The translations under genes were made by a program, and so were the position numbers. From Acetobacter syzygii (lineage in GTDB: Bacteria; Pseudomonadota; Alphaproteobacteria; Acetobacterales; Acetobacteraceae), in the NCBI RefSeq assembly GCF_000964225.1, contig NZ_BAMZ01000009.1, forward strand, positions 142,123-206,122: a stretch of 64,000 bases of DNA, read 5' to 3'. This document shows positions 56,271 through 63,972 of the stretch, one piece after another; within the stretch, counting starts at the first letter, position 1, and each line of letters begins with the position of its first letter. Below the pieces are notes generated by a model that made no database searches, was not told where the DNA came from, and saw only the letters and a program-made list of their open reading frames with translations.

Positions 56271-56654
56271 ATGTTCACGCACATCATGGTGGGTAGTAAC
56301 GATATTGCCCGCTCTAAAAAATTCTACGATGCAATTTTTGCTGCCATGAACATCCCTCCGGCAGAAATTAATGCCAAGGGTCGCATTACCTACGCCAAAC
56401 ATGGCGTGCGCTATATTGTTACCCCTCCGCTGGATGGCAAAGCAGCCACCCATGCCAACGGTGGCACCATTGGTTTTGCCGCCGAAACCCCAGCCATGGC
56501 AGATGCATGGCACAAGGCTGGTGTAGAAAATGGCGGTCAGGCCATTGAAAACCCTCCCGGCGTCCGCCAGAGCCCCGTTGGCCCGCTTTACCTTGCTTAC
56601 CTGCGTGACCCGGACGGCAACAAGCTGTGTATTGCCTGCCAGGTACCCGAATAA
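56271..56654 (+). CDS. VOC-superfamily (glyoxalase-like) protein
   Basis: A 127-residue single-domain protein of the vicinal oxygen chelate fold. It starts MFTHIMVGSNDIARSKKFYDAIF (metal-ligand His and the usual kinked helix) and ends YLRDPDGNKLCIAC (Asp-Pro-x-Gly-Asn turn). The typical final Glu ligand is replaced by Cys (LCIA), so the metal site may differ. Substrate unknown. It follows the di-iron gene by 70 bases with TGGAG as ribosome-binding site. Confidence 0.88.
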   Translation: MFTHIMVGSNDIARSKKFYDAIFAAMNIPPAEINAKGRITYAKHGVRYIVTPPLDGKAATHANGGTIGFAAETPAMADAWHKAGVENGGQAIENPPGVRQSPVGPLYLAYLRDPDGNKLCIACQVPE

Positions 56655-56678
56655 TCTGCCTGATGTAATTTGAACACT

Positions 56679-56710
56679 GACCCGGAAAGCACATACGTGT
56701 TTTCCGGGTT
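56679..56710. terminator. Bidirectional terminator between VOC and Rrf2 genes
   Basis: The inverted repeat GACCCGGAAA...TTTCCGGGTT spans the gap between the convergent genes and has T-rich flanks. Confidence 0.8.
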
Positions 56711-56758
56711 AATTCTTAACAACTGAACCCAATAAACCTGTTCCCATCAAACCAAGAA

Positions 56759-57217
56759 TCAGGGTTCTGGCACCGGGTTTTTACCCTCCAGCAATGTGCG
56801 CCGCTCATAGGGTTGTAACAGATCTGCCAGAGTAGCTTTGTCCAGCACGCTCATAAATGCCTCCAGCGCATTGCCCAGCACACCACGCAAGTGGCAGCCA
56901 CCAGAGAGCAGGCAGGCTACGCCATCCCCTCCATTGCGGGCCATGCAGCTAACCAGCGCCATATCCTCTTCCGTGTGCCGCACCACGTCACCTACACAGA
57001 TTTCCTCCGGGGGGCGACCAAGTGTTAGTCCACCACCGCGCCCTCTTTGCGTATGCACAAACCCACCACGCCCTAGATGGTGGATGATCTTGACCAGATG
57101 GTTTTCAGAAATACCGTAAGTCTGCGCGACTTCACGTATGGAAACACGCCGGTCCGTATGCACGGCCAGATAAAGCAGGGTACGGAGTGCATAATCGGTG
57201 TACAAAGTCAGACGCAT
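56759..57217 (-). CDS. Rrf2-family regulator with three clustered cysteines
   Basis: A 152-residue regulator. MRLTLYTDYALRTLLYLAVH begins the winged helix, and ISENHLVKIIHHLGRGGFVHTQRGRGGGLTL is the recognition region. Three Cys in CMARNGGDGVACLLSGGC (spacing 10 and 5) are the likely iron-sulfur ligands, as in NsrR-type sensors of nitric oxide. NsrR usually shows shorter first spacing, so I leave the name open. ATG 57217 is chosen because the family begins there; an upstream in-frame start adds 16 residues. Confidence 0.85.
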   Translation of the reverse strand: MRLTLYTDYALRTLLYLAVHTDRRVSIREVAQTYGISENHLVKIIHHLGRGGFVHTQRGRGGGLTLGRPPEEICVGDVVRHTEEDMALVSCMARNGGDGVACLLSGGCHLRGVLGNALEAFMSVLDKATLADLLQPYERRTLLEGKNPVPEP

Positions 57218-57305
57218 AACAAAAAAATCTGTTCCAGCAAGCTTATGGGACGTGGGGACGGACAACCCCAGAGATAAACAAATTCCGCCTAAAAAGCAGC
57301 TTAAC

Positions 57306-57330
57306 TTGCATGGTTTTTATAAAATGCGAA
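57306..57330. promoter_or_regulatory. Possible self-operator of the Rrf2 regulator
   Basis: TTGCAT (57306-57311) and ATGCGAA (57324-57330) form an imperfect inverted repeat with an AT-rich centre, ~90 bases before the Rrf2 start. This resembles the ATGCATTT half-site style of NsrR operators. Weak evidence. Confidence 0.3.
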
Positions 57331-57424
57331 CCCATGCCTCATGTTTAAAAGGCTGTATGGACCAAAATAAGGAACAAATGCAGAAAGACGATGAAACCCA
57401 TGCCCCTGCCTGCCCTCCACAAAA

Positions 57425-57608
57425 CTATCCACAGGGTTTTCCCGCAATCCGTCCCCTTCCTTTGTGGATAAGCTTCGTAGCATTGGCTGCAAAATAGTAC
57501 AAAAAATGTCTGTTTCCTGCGGCTTGTAGCTTTTTTAAGCTTTTATGACACCAAAACCCCTTGACCTCTTACAGCAACAACGAGTCGGGGTATTGCAATT
57601 CATCCACA
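57425..57608. other. Cluster of DnaA-box-like 9-mers in a gene-free region
   Basis: Three 9-mers resemble the consensus TTATCCACA: CTATCCACA (57425-57433, one mismatch), TGTGGATAA (57463-57471, perfect on the minus strand) and TCATCCACA (57600-57608, one mismatch). An AT-rich stretch lies between the second and third, around 57490-57550. The gap is ~500 bases between the Rrf2 gene and purU. It could be a replication origin element or a DnaA titration site, or chance. Confidence 0.4.
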
Positions 57609-57734
57609 GCCTGCTCCGCCCGTACCAACCCAACCTGCGCGCTGCTCATACCCATGCACACGATTGCACAGATGCGGGTACGGCTGGCACACTAGGCTGC
57701 AAACACTTCAGGCCCGAGGAGCAAACAGAGCCTC

Positions 57735-58580
57735 ATGCAGTTCATCCTTACTTTTTCCTGCCCGGATACGGCTGGCATTGTTGCTGGCGTTACAACAGTT
57801 CTTGCCCGGCAGGGAGCTGACATTACCGAGACCCACCAGTTCAGCGACCGCAACACCGGGCAGTTGTTCATGCGGCTGGCATTTTCCACTCCGGCTCCCC
57901 ATAATATGGCCGATATAAAAACCTGCCTTGCCCCTGTGGCAGAACAGTTTGGCATGAACATGCGCCTGCACGATGCCGCCGTGCTACCACGTATGATTAT
58001 TATGGTCTCCCGCTTTGACCATGCTCTGCTTAACCTGCTGTATCAGGTCCGTGTTGGCTGGCTACGGGCCAAGATTGTAGCCATTGTATCCAACCACCCA
58101 GACAGTGAGGCTACAGCCCAACAGGCGGGGGTGCCCTACTATTACTGGCCGGTTAACCCACAGAACAAAACCGAGCAGGAAGACAAACTCCGGGCTCTGG
58201 TCCAAAGCACACAGGCAGACCTGATTGTTCTGGCCCGTTACATGCAGGTGCTCTCCGATAGCCTGAGTGCGCAGTTTAGCGGGCGGATTATCAACATCCA
58301 CCACTCCTTCCTACCGTCCTTCAAAGGGGCACGGCCTTACCATCAGGCTTATGCCCGTGGCGTTAAACTGATCGGAGCAACGGCACATTATGTAACGGCT
58401 GATCTGGATGAAGGCCCGATTATTGAGCAGGAAACAGCCCGCGTCAGCCACAACCTCTCGCCCGATGATTATATTGCTACGGGACGCGGCGTGGAATCGC
58501 AGGTTCTGGCCCGGGCTGTCAAACTCCATACCGAACACCGGGTCATGCTGAATGGACACCGCACCATTATTTTTTCCTGA
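57735..58580 (+). CDS. purU: Formyltetrahydrofolate deformylase
   Basis: A 281-residue enzyme hydrolysing 10-formyl-THF to formate and THF, balancing one-carbon pools. An N-terminal ACT domain (LTFSCPDTAGIVAGVTTVLARQGADI) precedes a formyltransferase-fold domain with ARYMQVLSD, NIHHSFLPSFKGARPYHQAY (catalytic His/Asn) and YVTADLDEGPIIEQ (catalytic Asp). Length and motifs are normal. It is convergent with the pnuC-type gene across a hairpin. Confidence 0.95.
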   Translation: MQFILTFSCPDTAGIVAGVTTVLARQGADITETHQFSDRNTGQLFMRLAFSTPAPHNMADIKTCLAPVAEQFGMNMRLHDAAVLPRMIIMVSRFDHALLNLLYQVRVGWLRAKIVAIVSNHPDSEATAQQAGVPYYYWPVNPQNKTEQEDKLRALVQSTQADLIVLARYMQVLSDSLSAQFSGRIINIHHSFLPSFKGARPYHQAYARGVKLIGATAHYVTADLDEGPIIEQETARVSHNLSPDDYIATGRGVESQVLARAVKLHTEHRVMLNGHRTIIFS

Positions 58581-58593
58581 CCTGTAGCCGCCT

Positions 58594-58631
58594 GCCCTTT
58601 TTGCTTCCCCCTGATCGCAGGCAAAAAGGGC
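58594..58631. terminator. Hairpin between purU and the PnuC-type gene
   Basis: GCCCTTTTTGC and GCAAAAAGGGC form an 11-bp stem with a 16-base loop between the convergent genes. Likely a terminator for either strand. Confidence 0.6.
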
Positions 58632-58635
58632 GGGG

Positions 58636-59190
58636 TTAGCCGCCTTGTCTCCATTGGTGCCAGCCCCGGGCTGCCAGCCCTACAAAAGCTGCGTACAGCG
58701 CCGCTGTTACCCACAAGCCGCGTTCCACAAACAGCAGGGTGTAACAGCCATCCACCGCCATCCATAATAACCAGCTCTGCCGGTAGCGGCGTGCTCCCCA
58801 GAACTGGGCAAGAATACTATAAGCACTCAACAAGGCATCTGCGGCAGGCATGGGGTCATCCGTCCATGCCCGCAGGATGAATGCAAGCCCCACTCCGGCT
58901 AATGCCGTAAGCCCCATATGTTGCCATAACCGGATTGCTACAGGACGAACAACGGCTGGAACGCCGTCCGATGTTTGCGTGCCCGTCAACCACTGCCACC
59001 ATCCATAGGCGGACAAGACCACAAACACAGCCTGCAAGGCTGCATCCGCATACAACGCCGCCTGTATGAACACCACACCATACAGAATGGATGCAACGAC
59101 CAGAACAGGCCAGCACAATACCCTCCGCCGCCCGGTCAACCAGACACCCAGAGCACTGGCCAATGCGGCCACCCATTCCAGTACTGTCAT
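58636..59190 (-). CDS. PnuC-type vitamin/nucleoside transporter
   Basis: A 184-residue inner-membrane protein with about seven TM helices. The PnuC-family hallmarks are SAYGWWQWLTG and the C-terminal QSWLLWMAVDGCYTLLF. Members carry nicotinamide riboside (PnuC), thiamine (PnuT) or riboflavin (PnuX) by facilitated diffusion, and trapping needs a kinase. ATG 59190 overlaps the stop of the upstream kinase gene (ATGA), so the two are translated together. The substrate is not settled. Confidence 0.85.
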   Translation of the reverse strand: MTVLEWVAALASALGVWLTGRRRVLCWPVLVVASILYGVVFIQAALYADAALQAVFVVLSAYGWWQWLTGTQTSDGVPAVVRPVAIRLWQHMGLTALAGVGLAFILRAWTDDPMPAADALLSAYSILAQFWGARRYRQSWLLWMAVDGCYTLLFVERGLWVTAALYAAFVGLAARGWHQWRQGG

Positions 59191-60350
59191 ACAGCGCCTT
59201 CGCCCATGCTGGTTTGGGCCAGTATGGCAGGCAGGCGCATAAGCAGTTCCTTGCCCTCCCCTTGCGCAAACCAACGCCCATGCCCAAGCAGATACTCGGC
59301 ATAGGCAACCTCGGCCGAGGTCTGATCATCTACCAGTGTGGCAAAATACCCGACTTCGGAGAGTGCGAACTCAACATGCACAAGAGGCAAAAAAGCCACA
59401 ACCTGCTGTTGCTCCAGTGCGCTCAGCTTCCGCACGGACTGATACCCCGCCAGCATGGCCTCTACCTGTTGCCATGCCACGCACCCCGGTGCTGACAGGG
59501 CCAGCCAGTCCACAGTCGCACGCTCCAGTGCAACAGCCAGATCAAACGGGGCGCATGTGCGGTCCGCCATACCAAAATCCAGAACACTCCTCACATCGTC
59601 CCCGCTCCATAACAGGTTGGAACCATGCCAGTCTCCATGCCCCCATGCTGGAGTACAGTGCGGCAGAAGGGGTTTAAGTATCTGATGGAAAGGCGCCAGC
59701 ACGGCCTGCACATCCTGCTCCCATGCCCGGTGCGCCAAAGTGGCCTGCAGGCTGGGCTGCCGGGATACCCACTCCCGCAAGGCTGGCACAAGATCGGGTT
59801 GTCCAATAACCCGCATACTGGAAACCAGAGGCACCACATTGCCTCCACCCCGCTCTGGCCCTGCATAATCAGCCGCCGCCAGATGCAGCCTGCCCAATGC
59901 AACACCTGCGGCAAAAGCCTGCCTGAGAGAAAAATAGGGCTGCCAGGACATAACATTCTGATAAATATCAGCGCCGTGTGCTGGCAAAAAAACCTCGTAC
60001 GTCCACTCCCCCAAATTCAGGGCTGTATGTCCATCAGGCATGGCAACGGGAGGGCAGACGGGAATATTTTTACAGGCAAGATGCCTGATAAAATCATGCT
60101 CCTGCTCAAGAACTTTCACGGAACGCAACAAAATATGGTGCCGTTTAAGCAAACATGCTCCCTGCCCTTCCAGTTGAACATGCCCCACTGCGGAAAAAGG
60201 GCGCATACTATGCCATGCCACATGCTCAGGCAGTGCAAGAGTTTTAAAAAACTCCAGAACCCTACGGGTTTCTTCTAAAGTCAGGCAGGGCCAGTCACGC
60301 TTATCCTGCACACCATGCACGCCGAATTGCGCAAATTCTGCCGCACTCAC
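59187..60350 (-). CDS. APH-fold small-molecule kinase
   Basis: A 387-residue aminoglycoside-phosphotransferase-fold kinase. The catalytic Brenner motif is HGDWHGSNLLW, and the metal-binding motif is VLDFGMADRTCAPFDLAVAL. Members phosphorylate thiamine, choline, homoserine or nucleosides, not only antibiotics. It starts at GTG 60350, only 3 bases after the TonB-receptor stop, and its own stop overlaps the PnuC-type start. It therefore likely phosphorylates the compound imported by its neighbours. Confidence 0.85.
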   Translation of the reverse strand: MSAAEFAQFGVHGVQDKRDWPCLTLEETRRVLEFFKTLALPEHVAWHSMRPFSAVGHVQLEGQGACLLKRHHILLRSVKVLEQEHDFIRHLACKNIPVCPPVAMPDGHTALNLGEWTYEVFLPAHGADIYQNVMSWQPYFSLRQAFAAGVALGRLHLAAADYAGPERGGGNVVPLVSSMRVIGQPDLVPALREWVSRQPSLQATLAHRAWEQDVQAVLAPFHQILKPLLPHCTPAWGHGDWHGSNLLWSGDDVRSVLDFGMADRTCAPFDLAVALERATVDWLALSAPGCVAWQQVEAMLAGYQSVRKLSALEQQQVVAFLPLVHVEFALSEVGYFATLVDDQTSAEVAYAEYLLGHGRWFAQGEGKELLMRLPAILAQTSMGEGAV

Positions 60351-60353
60351 CCC

Positions 60354-62678
60354 CTAAAATCCGGTAGATGCGGTAAACAGAGCGGCAAAACCACCCCCAA
60401 TATAATAATCGGGGGACTGACCGGACACCACACCCCCATGCTGCCCCACCGTATCGTGCGCATTCAGGGTTGGGTCTGCAACACCAGACAAATAGTGCTG
60501 ATTGGTAATGTTGATAAAATTCATCCTGAATTCTGGTGCATGAAGAACGGAAACATTCTTCATACGGTATCCCACAGCCAAATTACCGGTAACATGGGAT
60601 GGCATTCGCTCGTCATTCATAAAAGTAGCATACTGGTGACCGGTATATTTAATGGTCATCACACCAAAAAACCGTCCATCATCGTACGTTAAGCCTGCCG
60701 CGGCCTGCAAGGTAGGGCTACGTACAGACCGTTTACCCCGTGTCGGCAGCACTTCTCCACCTGAATACAGGTCATTATCAATGGCGGAATGTAAATACTC
60801 ACCGGACAGATATGGGCTGATATGGTGCCACGGTTTTAACCCCACCTCCACATCCACACCCCGTGTGGTCTGCCCCCCTGCATTAATGGTGGACTGTACC
60901 GGCGCACCATTGAGCATAACAAGGGTGGAAACCTGCCTGTTGGTAAAATTGTAGTTAAACAAAGTCACAGACCCAACAACAACATTATCCGAGTACCGGT
61001 AACCAAGTTCCTCTGCAATGGAATATTCGTTCTTCAGGTTGCTGGTGCCTTTTTGTGTAATGGCTCCACTGGTCGGGTCATATACATCATACAACGCTGT
61101 TTCCGCCGGGGTACGAAAATTGGTTGTCGCATTAAAAAACACCTGATGGTGCGGCGTAATCTGAAATCTGGCACCCAAACGGGGTAACGGCACCGCTGTA
61201 TTGGTGTTCACATGGTAAACACTGCCGGGCATGGCGTTTGTGCCGGAGCGGGAAAACATAACCTCCTTAAAACCTGCACTCAACAACAGACGATCATGTA
61301 ATAAAGAAAGGCGATCCCCCACAAAAAGGGCGTTGGTTTGGGCTATAGTATGGTTATCTGCCCCCCATAGCACCTGTCCATCGGCTGTACGCAGCGCACG
61401 TCCGCCCCATATGGACCCGGCATTACCGGATGCATCCAATGTGGAAAATGTCTGTTTTTCCGTATCATCTCCGTAATCGTACCAATATCCCATAATCAGG
61501 TCGTTGGGACCACGCTTCCAATCCAGTGCAGCAACAAAACCAGAACGGTAGCTCCGCTGTGTATAATCTGTTCGAACAGACAGGGCATCCCCCGCATTTG
61601 CGACCAACTCTGGCGCAAGCTGCACTGCCTCCTTACCATTGAACAACCCCGTAGTTGGTAACTGCATTCCCCCCGGTGCATTGCCGTAAGCCCCCTGTGC
61701 ATAAGGTGTCAGCCGTAACGCCACCCCACGCAGCAGATCCAGGTTAAGGGGAGCCGCCATATACAATGTACGCTCCGGTTGGCGGGCCAGACGCCAGTAA
61801 TCCGTGCCACCAGCATCATTCCCCGCATTATAATGTGGGGCGAGATTATTGGCTCCATGCACGCCGTCCGCTTGCCACGCATCCTTGGTTACCTGCGGAT
61901 AATAACTATCTATTGCCTGATTCCACGACCCTAGCAGAGCTGCGCTGCTATTCTGCCCCCAGGTTTTAAGCAGTTTGAAGTCCACATGCTGGCGTTCATC
62001 CCGCCCCGGTCCACGCCAGTTATCCGTTGCAGCATGGGAGTAGGAAACAAAACCACGCAGACCGGTATGTCCAATCTCGCCACTTTCCACCCGCAGGAAC
62101 TGACGGTTAGTATTGTATGACCCGTAAGACGTATCAAACATTCCACCCGGTTTATCCGAAGGTGTTTTAAACCGCAGCTTCATCAGCCCTCCAGCAGCGT
62201 TGAGAACCGGACTGTCCAGATCGGGTGCTCCTTGTTGCAGGCTAATGGTTTCGTAATTTTCATTATCAGCAAATTGGCTGGGGTAGCCGGTATAATAAGC
62301 AATGTCGTTCAGGGGCATTCCCTCAAGCACATAGCCTATCGCATCTCCATTCATGCCCCGTACTGTAATATTGGTCTGGGGGGAGAACCCAAAAGGGTCC
62401 GAGCCACTCACAGTCGCACCGGGGAGCTGGGCTACAAGGTCAAATGCTGTAGCAGACGGCGCTTGGTGGGCAATATAATCAGCATTAACAACACTCTGGG
62501 CCTGCGGCTCGGACAAAGAGCGGATCAACCCGCCACCAGCAGATAAATGGGCTGGATTGGCATGAACCGTAATAACCTGCGCTTTACCTGCCCGCACAGG
62601 CTCGGCTGCCCACAACGGAGTGGCCAGCACGCCGGTAAAAACAGCAGACACACCATAGCAGACCCTTACCACCCTCAT
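60354..62678 (-). CDS. TonB-dependent receptor of the vitamin/nucleoside-type operon
   Basis: A 774-residue outer-membrane receptor. A signal peptide (MRVVRVCYGVSAVFTGVLATPLWA-AE) precedes the TonB-box/plug region, with NITVRGMNGDAIGYVLEGMPLND and SLQQGAPDLDSPVLNAAGG; a barrel follows and ends TASTGF with terminal Phe. ATG 62678 is chosen because it starts the signal peptide; the frame from 62759 adds 27 residues. It is the first of three packed genes (receptor, kinase, PnuC-type). It is not closely like the receptor at 48-51 kb. Confidence 0.88.
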   Translation of the reverse strand: MRVVRVCYGVSAVFTGVLATPLWAAEPVRAGKAQVITVHANPAHLSAGGGLIRSLSEPQAQSVVNADYIAHQAPSATAFDLVAQLPGATVSGSDPFGFSPQTNITVRGMNGDAIGYVLEGMPLNDIAYYTGYPSQFADNENYETISLQQGAPDLDSPVLNAAGGLMKLRFKTPSDKPGGMFDTSYGSYNTNRQFLRVESGEIGHTGLRGFVSYSHAATDNWRGPGRDERQHVDFKLLKTWGQNSSAALLGSWNQAIDSYYPQVTKDAWQADGVHGANNLAPHYNAGNDAGGTDYWRLARQPERTLYMAAPLNLDLLRGVALRLTPYAQGAYGNAPGGMQLPTTGLFNGKEAVQLAPELVANAGDALSVRTDYTQRSYRSGFVAALDWKRGPNDLIMGYWYDYGDDTEKQTFSTLDASGNAGSIWGGRALRTADGQVLWGADNHTIAQTNALFVGDRLSLLHDRLLLSAGFKEVMFSRSGTNAMPGSVYHVNTNTAVPLPRLGARFQITPHHQVFFNATTNFRTPAETALYDVYDPTSGAITQKGTSNLKNEYSIAEELGYRYSDNVVVGSVTLFNYNFTNRQVSTLVMLNGAPVQSTINAGGQTTRGVDVEVGLKPWHHISPYLSGEYLHSAIDNDLYSGGEVLPTRGKRSVRSPTLQAAAGLTYDDGRFFGVMTIKYTGHQYATFMNDERMPSHVTGNLAVGYRMKNVSVLHAPEFRMNFINITNQHYLSGVADPTLNAHDTVGQHGGVVSGQSPDYYIGGGFAALFTASTGF

Positions 62679-62768
62679 GGTCTGATGCTTTTTGTAGCCC
62701 TTATCCAGCACACACCTCCGCTTTATAACCACGCTTCCCCATACGGTATGCCCGCGCATGGCGTAGAA

Positions 62769-63206
62769 TTAGTTCGTATCCCCATCGGCTTTATCGCCCA
62801 GCACAATAGTCTGGTCAGAAATGGATACGTCCGTAACCGCCGGGCGTTGCAGCGCTTCTGTTGTATCCCGCGCAATACCGGCAGTTTTATCCTTAAGATC
62901 AGCCAGTTCTTCACGCACATCAGACAGAATCTCCAGCAATGCGGCATGATCTTCCGAGGCGCGCTTGTCTGCCCCCTGACTAAGGACGGCACTCCCCACC
63001 ATAAGTGCTGGCAAAGCCACAAGCTGGATGCAGTTGCTGATATACAAAAGGGTGTTCTGCCACTGCGGCACAATCAACGGCACCAAGGAGAACACAAAAA
63101 ACGCATATACGCACCAAATGCTGCCAAACAGCATGGTCATTTTTACTGCAACGGCCACATTAAACCGCGCAATAAAGGACTTAGCGATTGTCTCTGGTTT
63201 TCTCAT
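62769..63206 (-). CDS. Small two-TM membrane protein with C-terminal coiled coil
   Basis: A 145-residue protein. A basic N-terminus is followed by two TM helices (MTMLFGSIWCVYAFFVFSLVPLIV and ISNCIQLVALPALMVGSAVL), then a charged helix (SEDHAALLEILSDVREELADLKD) likely to form a coiled coil. It resembles a group of small bacterial two-TM proteins, but I cannot name one. Its ATG overlaps the stop of the 44-residue ORF (ATGA). The TonB receptor starts 90 bases downstream. Confidence 0.7.
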   Translation of the reverse strand: MRKPETIAKSFIARFNVAVAVKMTMLFGSIWCVYAFFVFSLVPLIVPQWQNTLLYISNCIQLVALPALMVGSAVLSQGADKRASEDHAALLEILSDVREELADLKDKTAGIARDTTEALQRPAVTDVSISDQTIVLGDKADGDTN

Positions 63207-63337
63207 GGTGTCTCTTCTTCTGTTACGCCGCGCAAAGCATAAGCAACCAGCATGGTTGCCTGCGCTGTAACATACTCCAAGCACCTTGTCCGCCAGTCAC
63301 AACGGGCAGCACGGTTGTGCCAGCCCGAAGTGCGCAT
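63203..63337 (-). CDS. Short ORF (44 residues) coupled to the two-TM protein
   Basis: Begins MRTSGWHNRAARCDWRT and ends LVAYALRGVTEEETP. A near-perfect ribosome-binding site, AGAGGAGAG, lies 6 bases before its ATG, and its stop overlaps the next start as ATGA. This arrangement argues it is real despite its size. It has two Cys/His and a short hydrophobic segment. No family recognised. A small inverted repeat AAATGCC/GGCATTT lies just upstream. Confidence 0.55.
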   Translation of the reverse strand: MRTSGWHNRAARCDWRTRCLEYVTAQATMLVAYALRGVTEEETP

Positions 63338-63389
63338 AAGCCGCTCTCCTCTTAAATGCCAGAGAGCGGCATTTCCGTTGCCCGTTCTC

Positions 63390-63800
63390 CTACCCTTCCG
63401 GCAGAGATTTGCGCAAAACCCGTAAATGAAAAAATGCAGCATGTCCGCGCGCGGCATCTGCCTTGCGTAAGAATACTCCAACCACGTAAACGCCATCCTG
63501 CTCTGGCCTGCCAACATAGGCCGCTGCATTATGAACCCGGCTGTTATAAACCTCAGCCCCACCGGGATCGCGGACCCAAAAACTGACCTTGGAACTTTTG
63601 GCGTTACAGCCAATCAACAAAAAATGGCCAACTCTGGCAGGCACCTTGTACTGCACGACCTCCTCGCCCTCGACCGTGCCCGCTACAGTTGCTTCTTCCC
63701 TGTTGGTCCGAAAATGAACAGTGCGCTGGTACGCAGACGCATGTTCCGTCAAACCGGCCATAACGATAATCGCTGTCAGCACGCCTCGCATCCAGCGCAT
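63390..63800 (-). CDS. Exported PliG-like (g-type lysozyme inhibitor family) protein
   Basis: A 136-residue protein with a signal peptide (MRWMRGVLTAIIVMAGLTEHASA) and a beta-rich mature part: VHFRTNREEATVAGTVEGEEVVQYKVPARVGHFLLIG, FWVRDPGGAEVYNS, and DGVYVVGVFLRKADAARGHAAFFHLRVL. This matches the pattern of the PliG family (G-x-Y-x-x-x-V-x-L-x-R-x-x-A-R), known periplasmic lysozyme inhibitors; similar PPC-like beta sandwiches exist. ATG 63800 starts the signal peptide. It lies 52 bases upstream of the 44-residue ORF, same strand. Confidence 0.6.
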   Translation of the reverse strand: MRWMRGVLTAIIVMAGLTEHASAYQRTVHFRTNREEATVAGTVEGEEVVQYKVPARVGHFLLIGCNAKSSKVSFWVRDPGGAEVYNSRVHNAAAYVGRPEQDGVYVVGVFLRKADAARGHAAFFHLRVLRKSLPEG

Positions 63801-63886
63801 TATTCCCCCCCTGCACTGCAAAAACCCGCTCTTTTCTGCCTTACGCCAGACAACACCGCAGGTTCCCTCCATGGCATCATACACCA

Positions 63887-63972
63887 TGAAGTTTTTATTT
63901 CTGGATGTTATTTTTATGATTTTTGGGTTCAGGGCATACGCCCATACAAAGCAGCAGGGACCATTTACATGA
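63887..63972 (+). other. Short open frame at window end, doubtful
   Basis: A ~28-residue frame MKFLFLDVIFMIFGFRAYAH...GPFT is hydrophobic at its start, like a leader. No ribosome-binding site is seen before it and the composition is ambiguous. Listed only because nothing else occupies the last 200 bases. Confidence 0.2.

Noticed and set aside
59187..60350. Antibiotic (aminoglycoside) resistance kinase
   Set aside because: Only the general APH fold is present; the tight operon with a TonB receptor and a PnuC-type carrier points to a nutrient substrate.
62679..62768. Possible TPP riboswitch upstream of the receptor/kinase/PnuC operon
   Set aside because: The 90-base gap lacks the conserved CTGAGA and ACC...GAACCTGATC-type cores of a THI element on the minus strand.
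63203..63613. 136-residue frame containing the 44-residue ORF
   Set aside because: The upstream part overlaps the PliG-like gene on the same strand and lacks a ribosome-binding site; only the last 44 codons have a good start.
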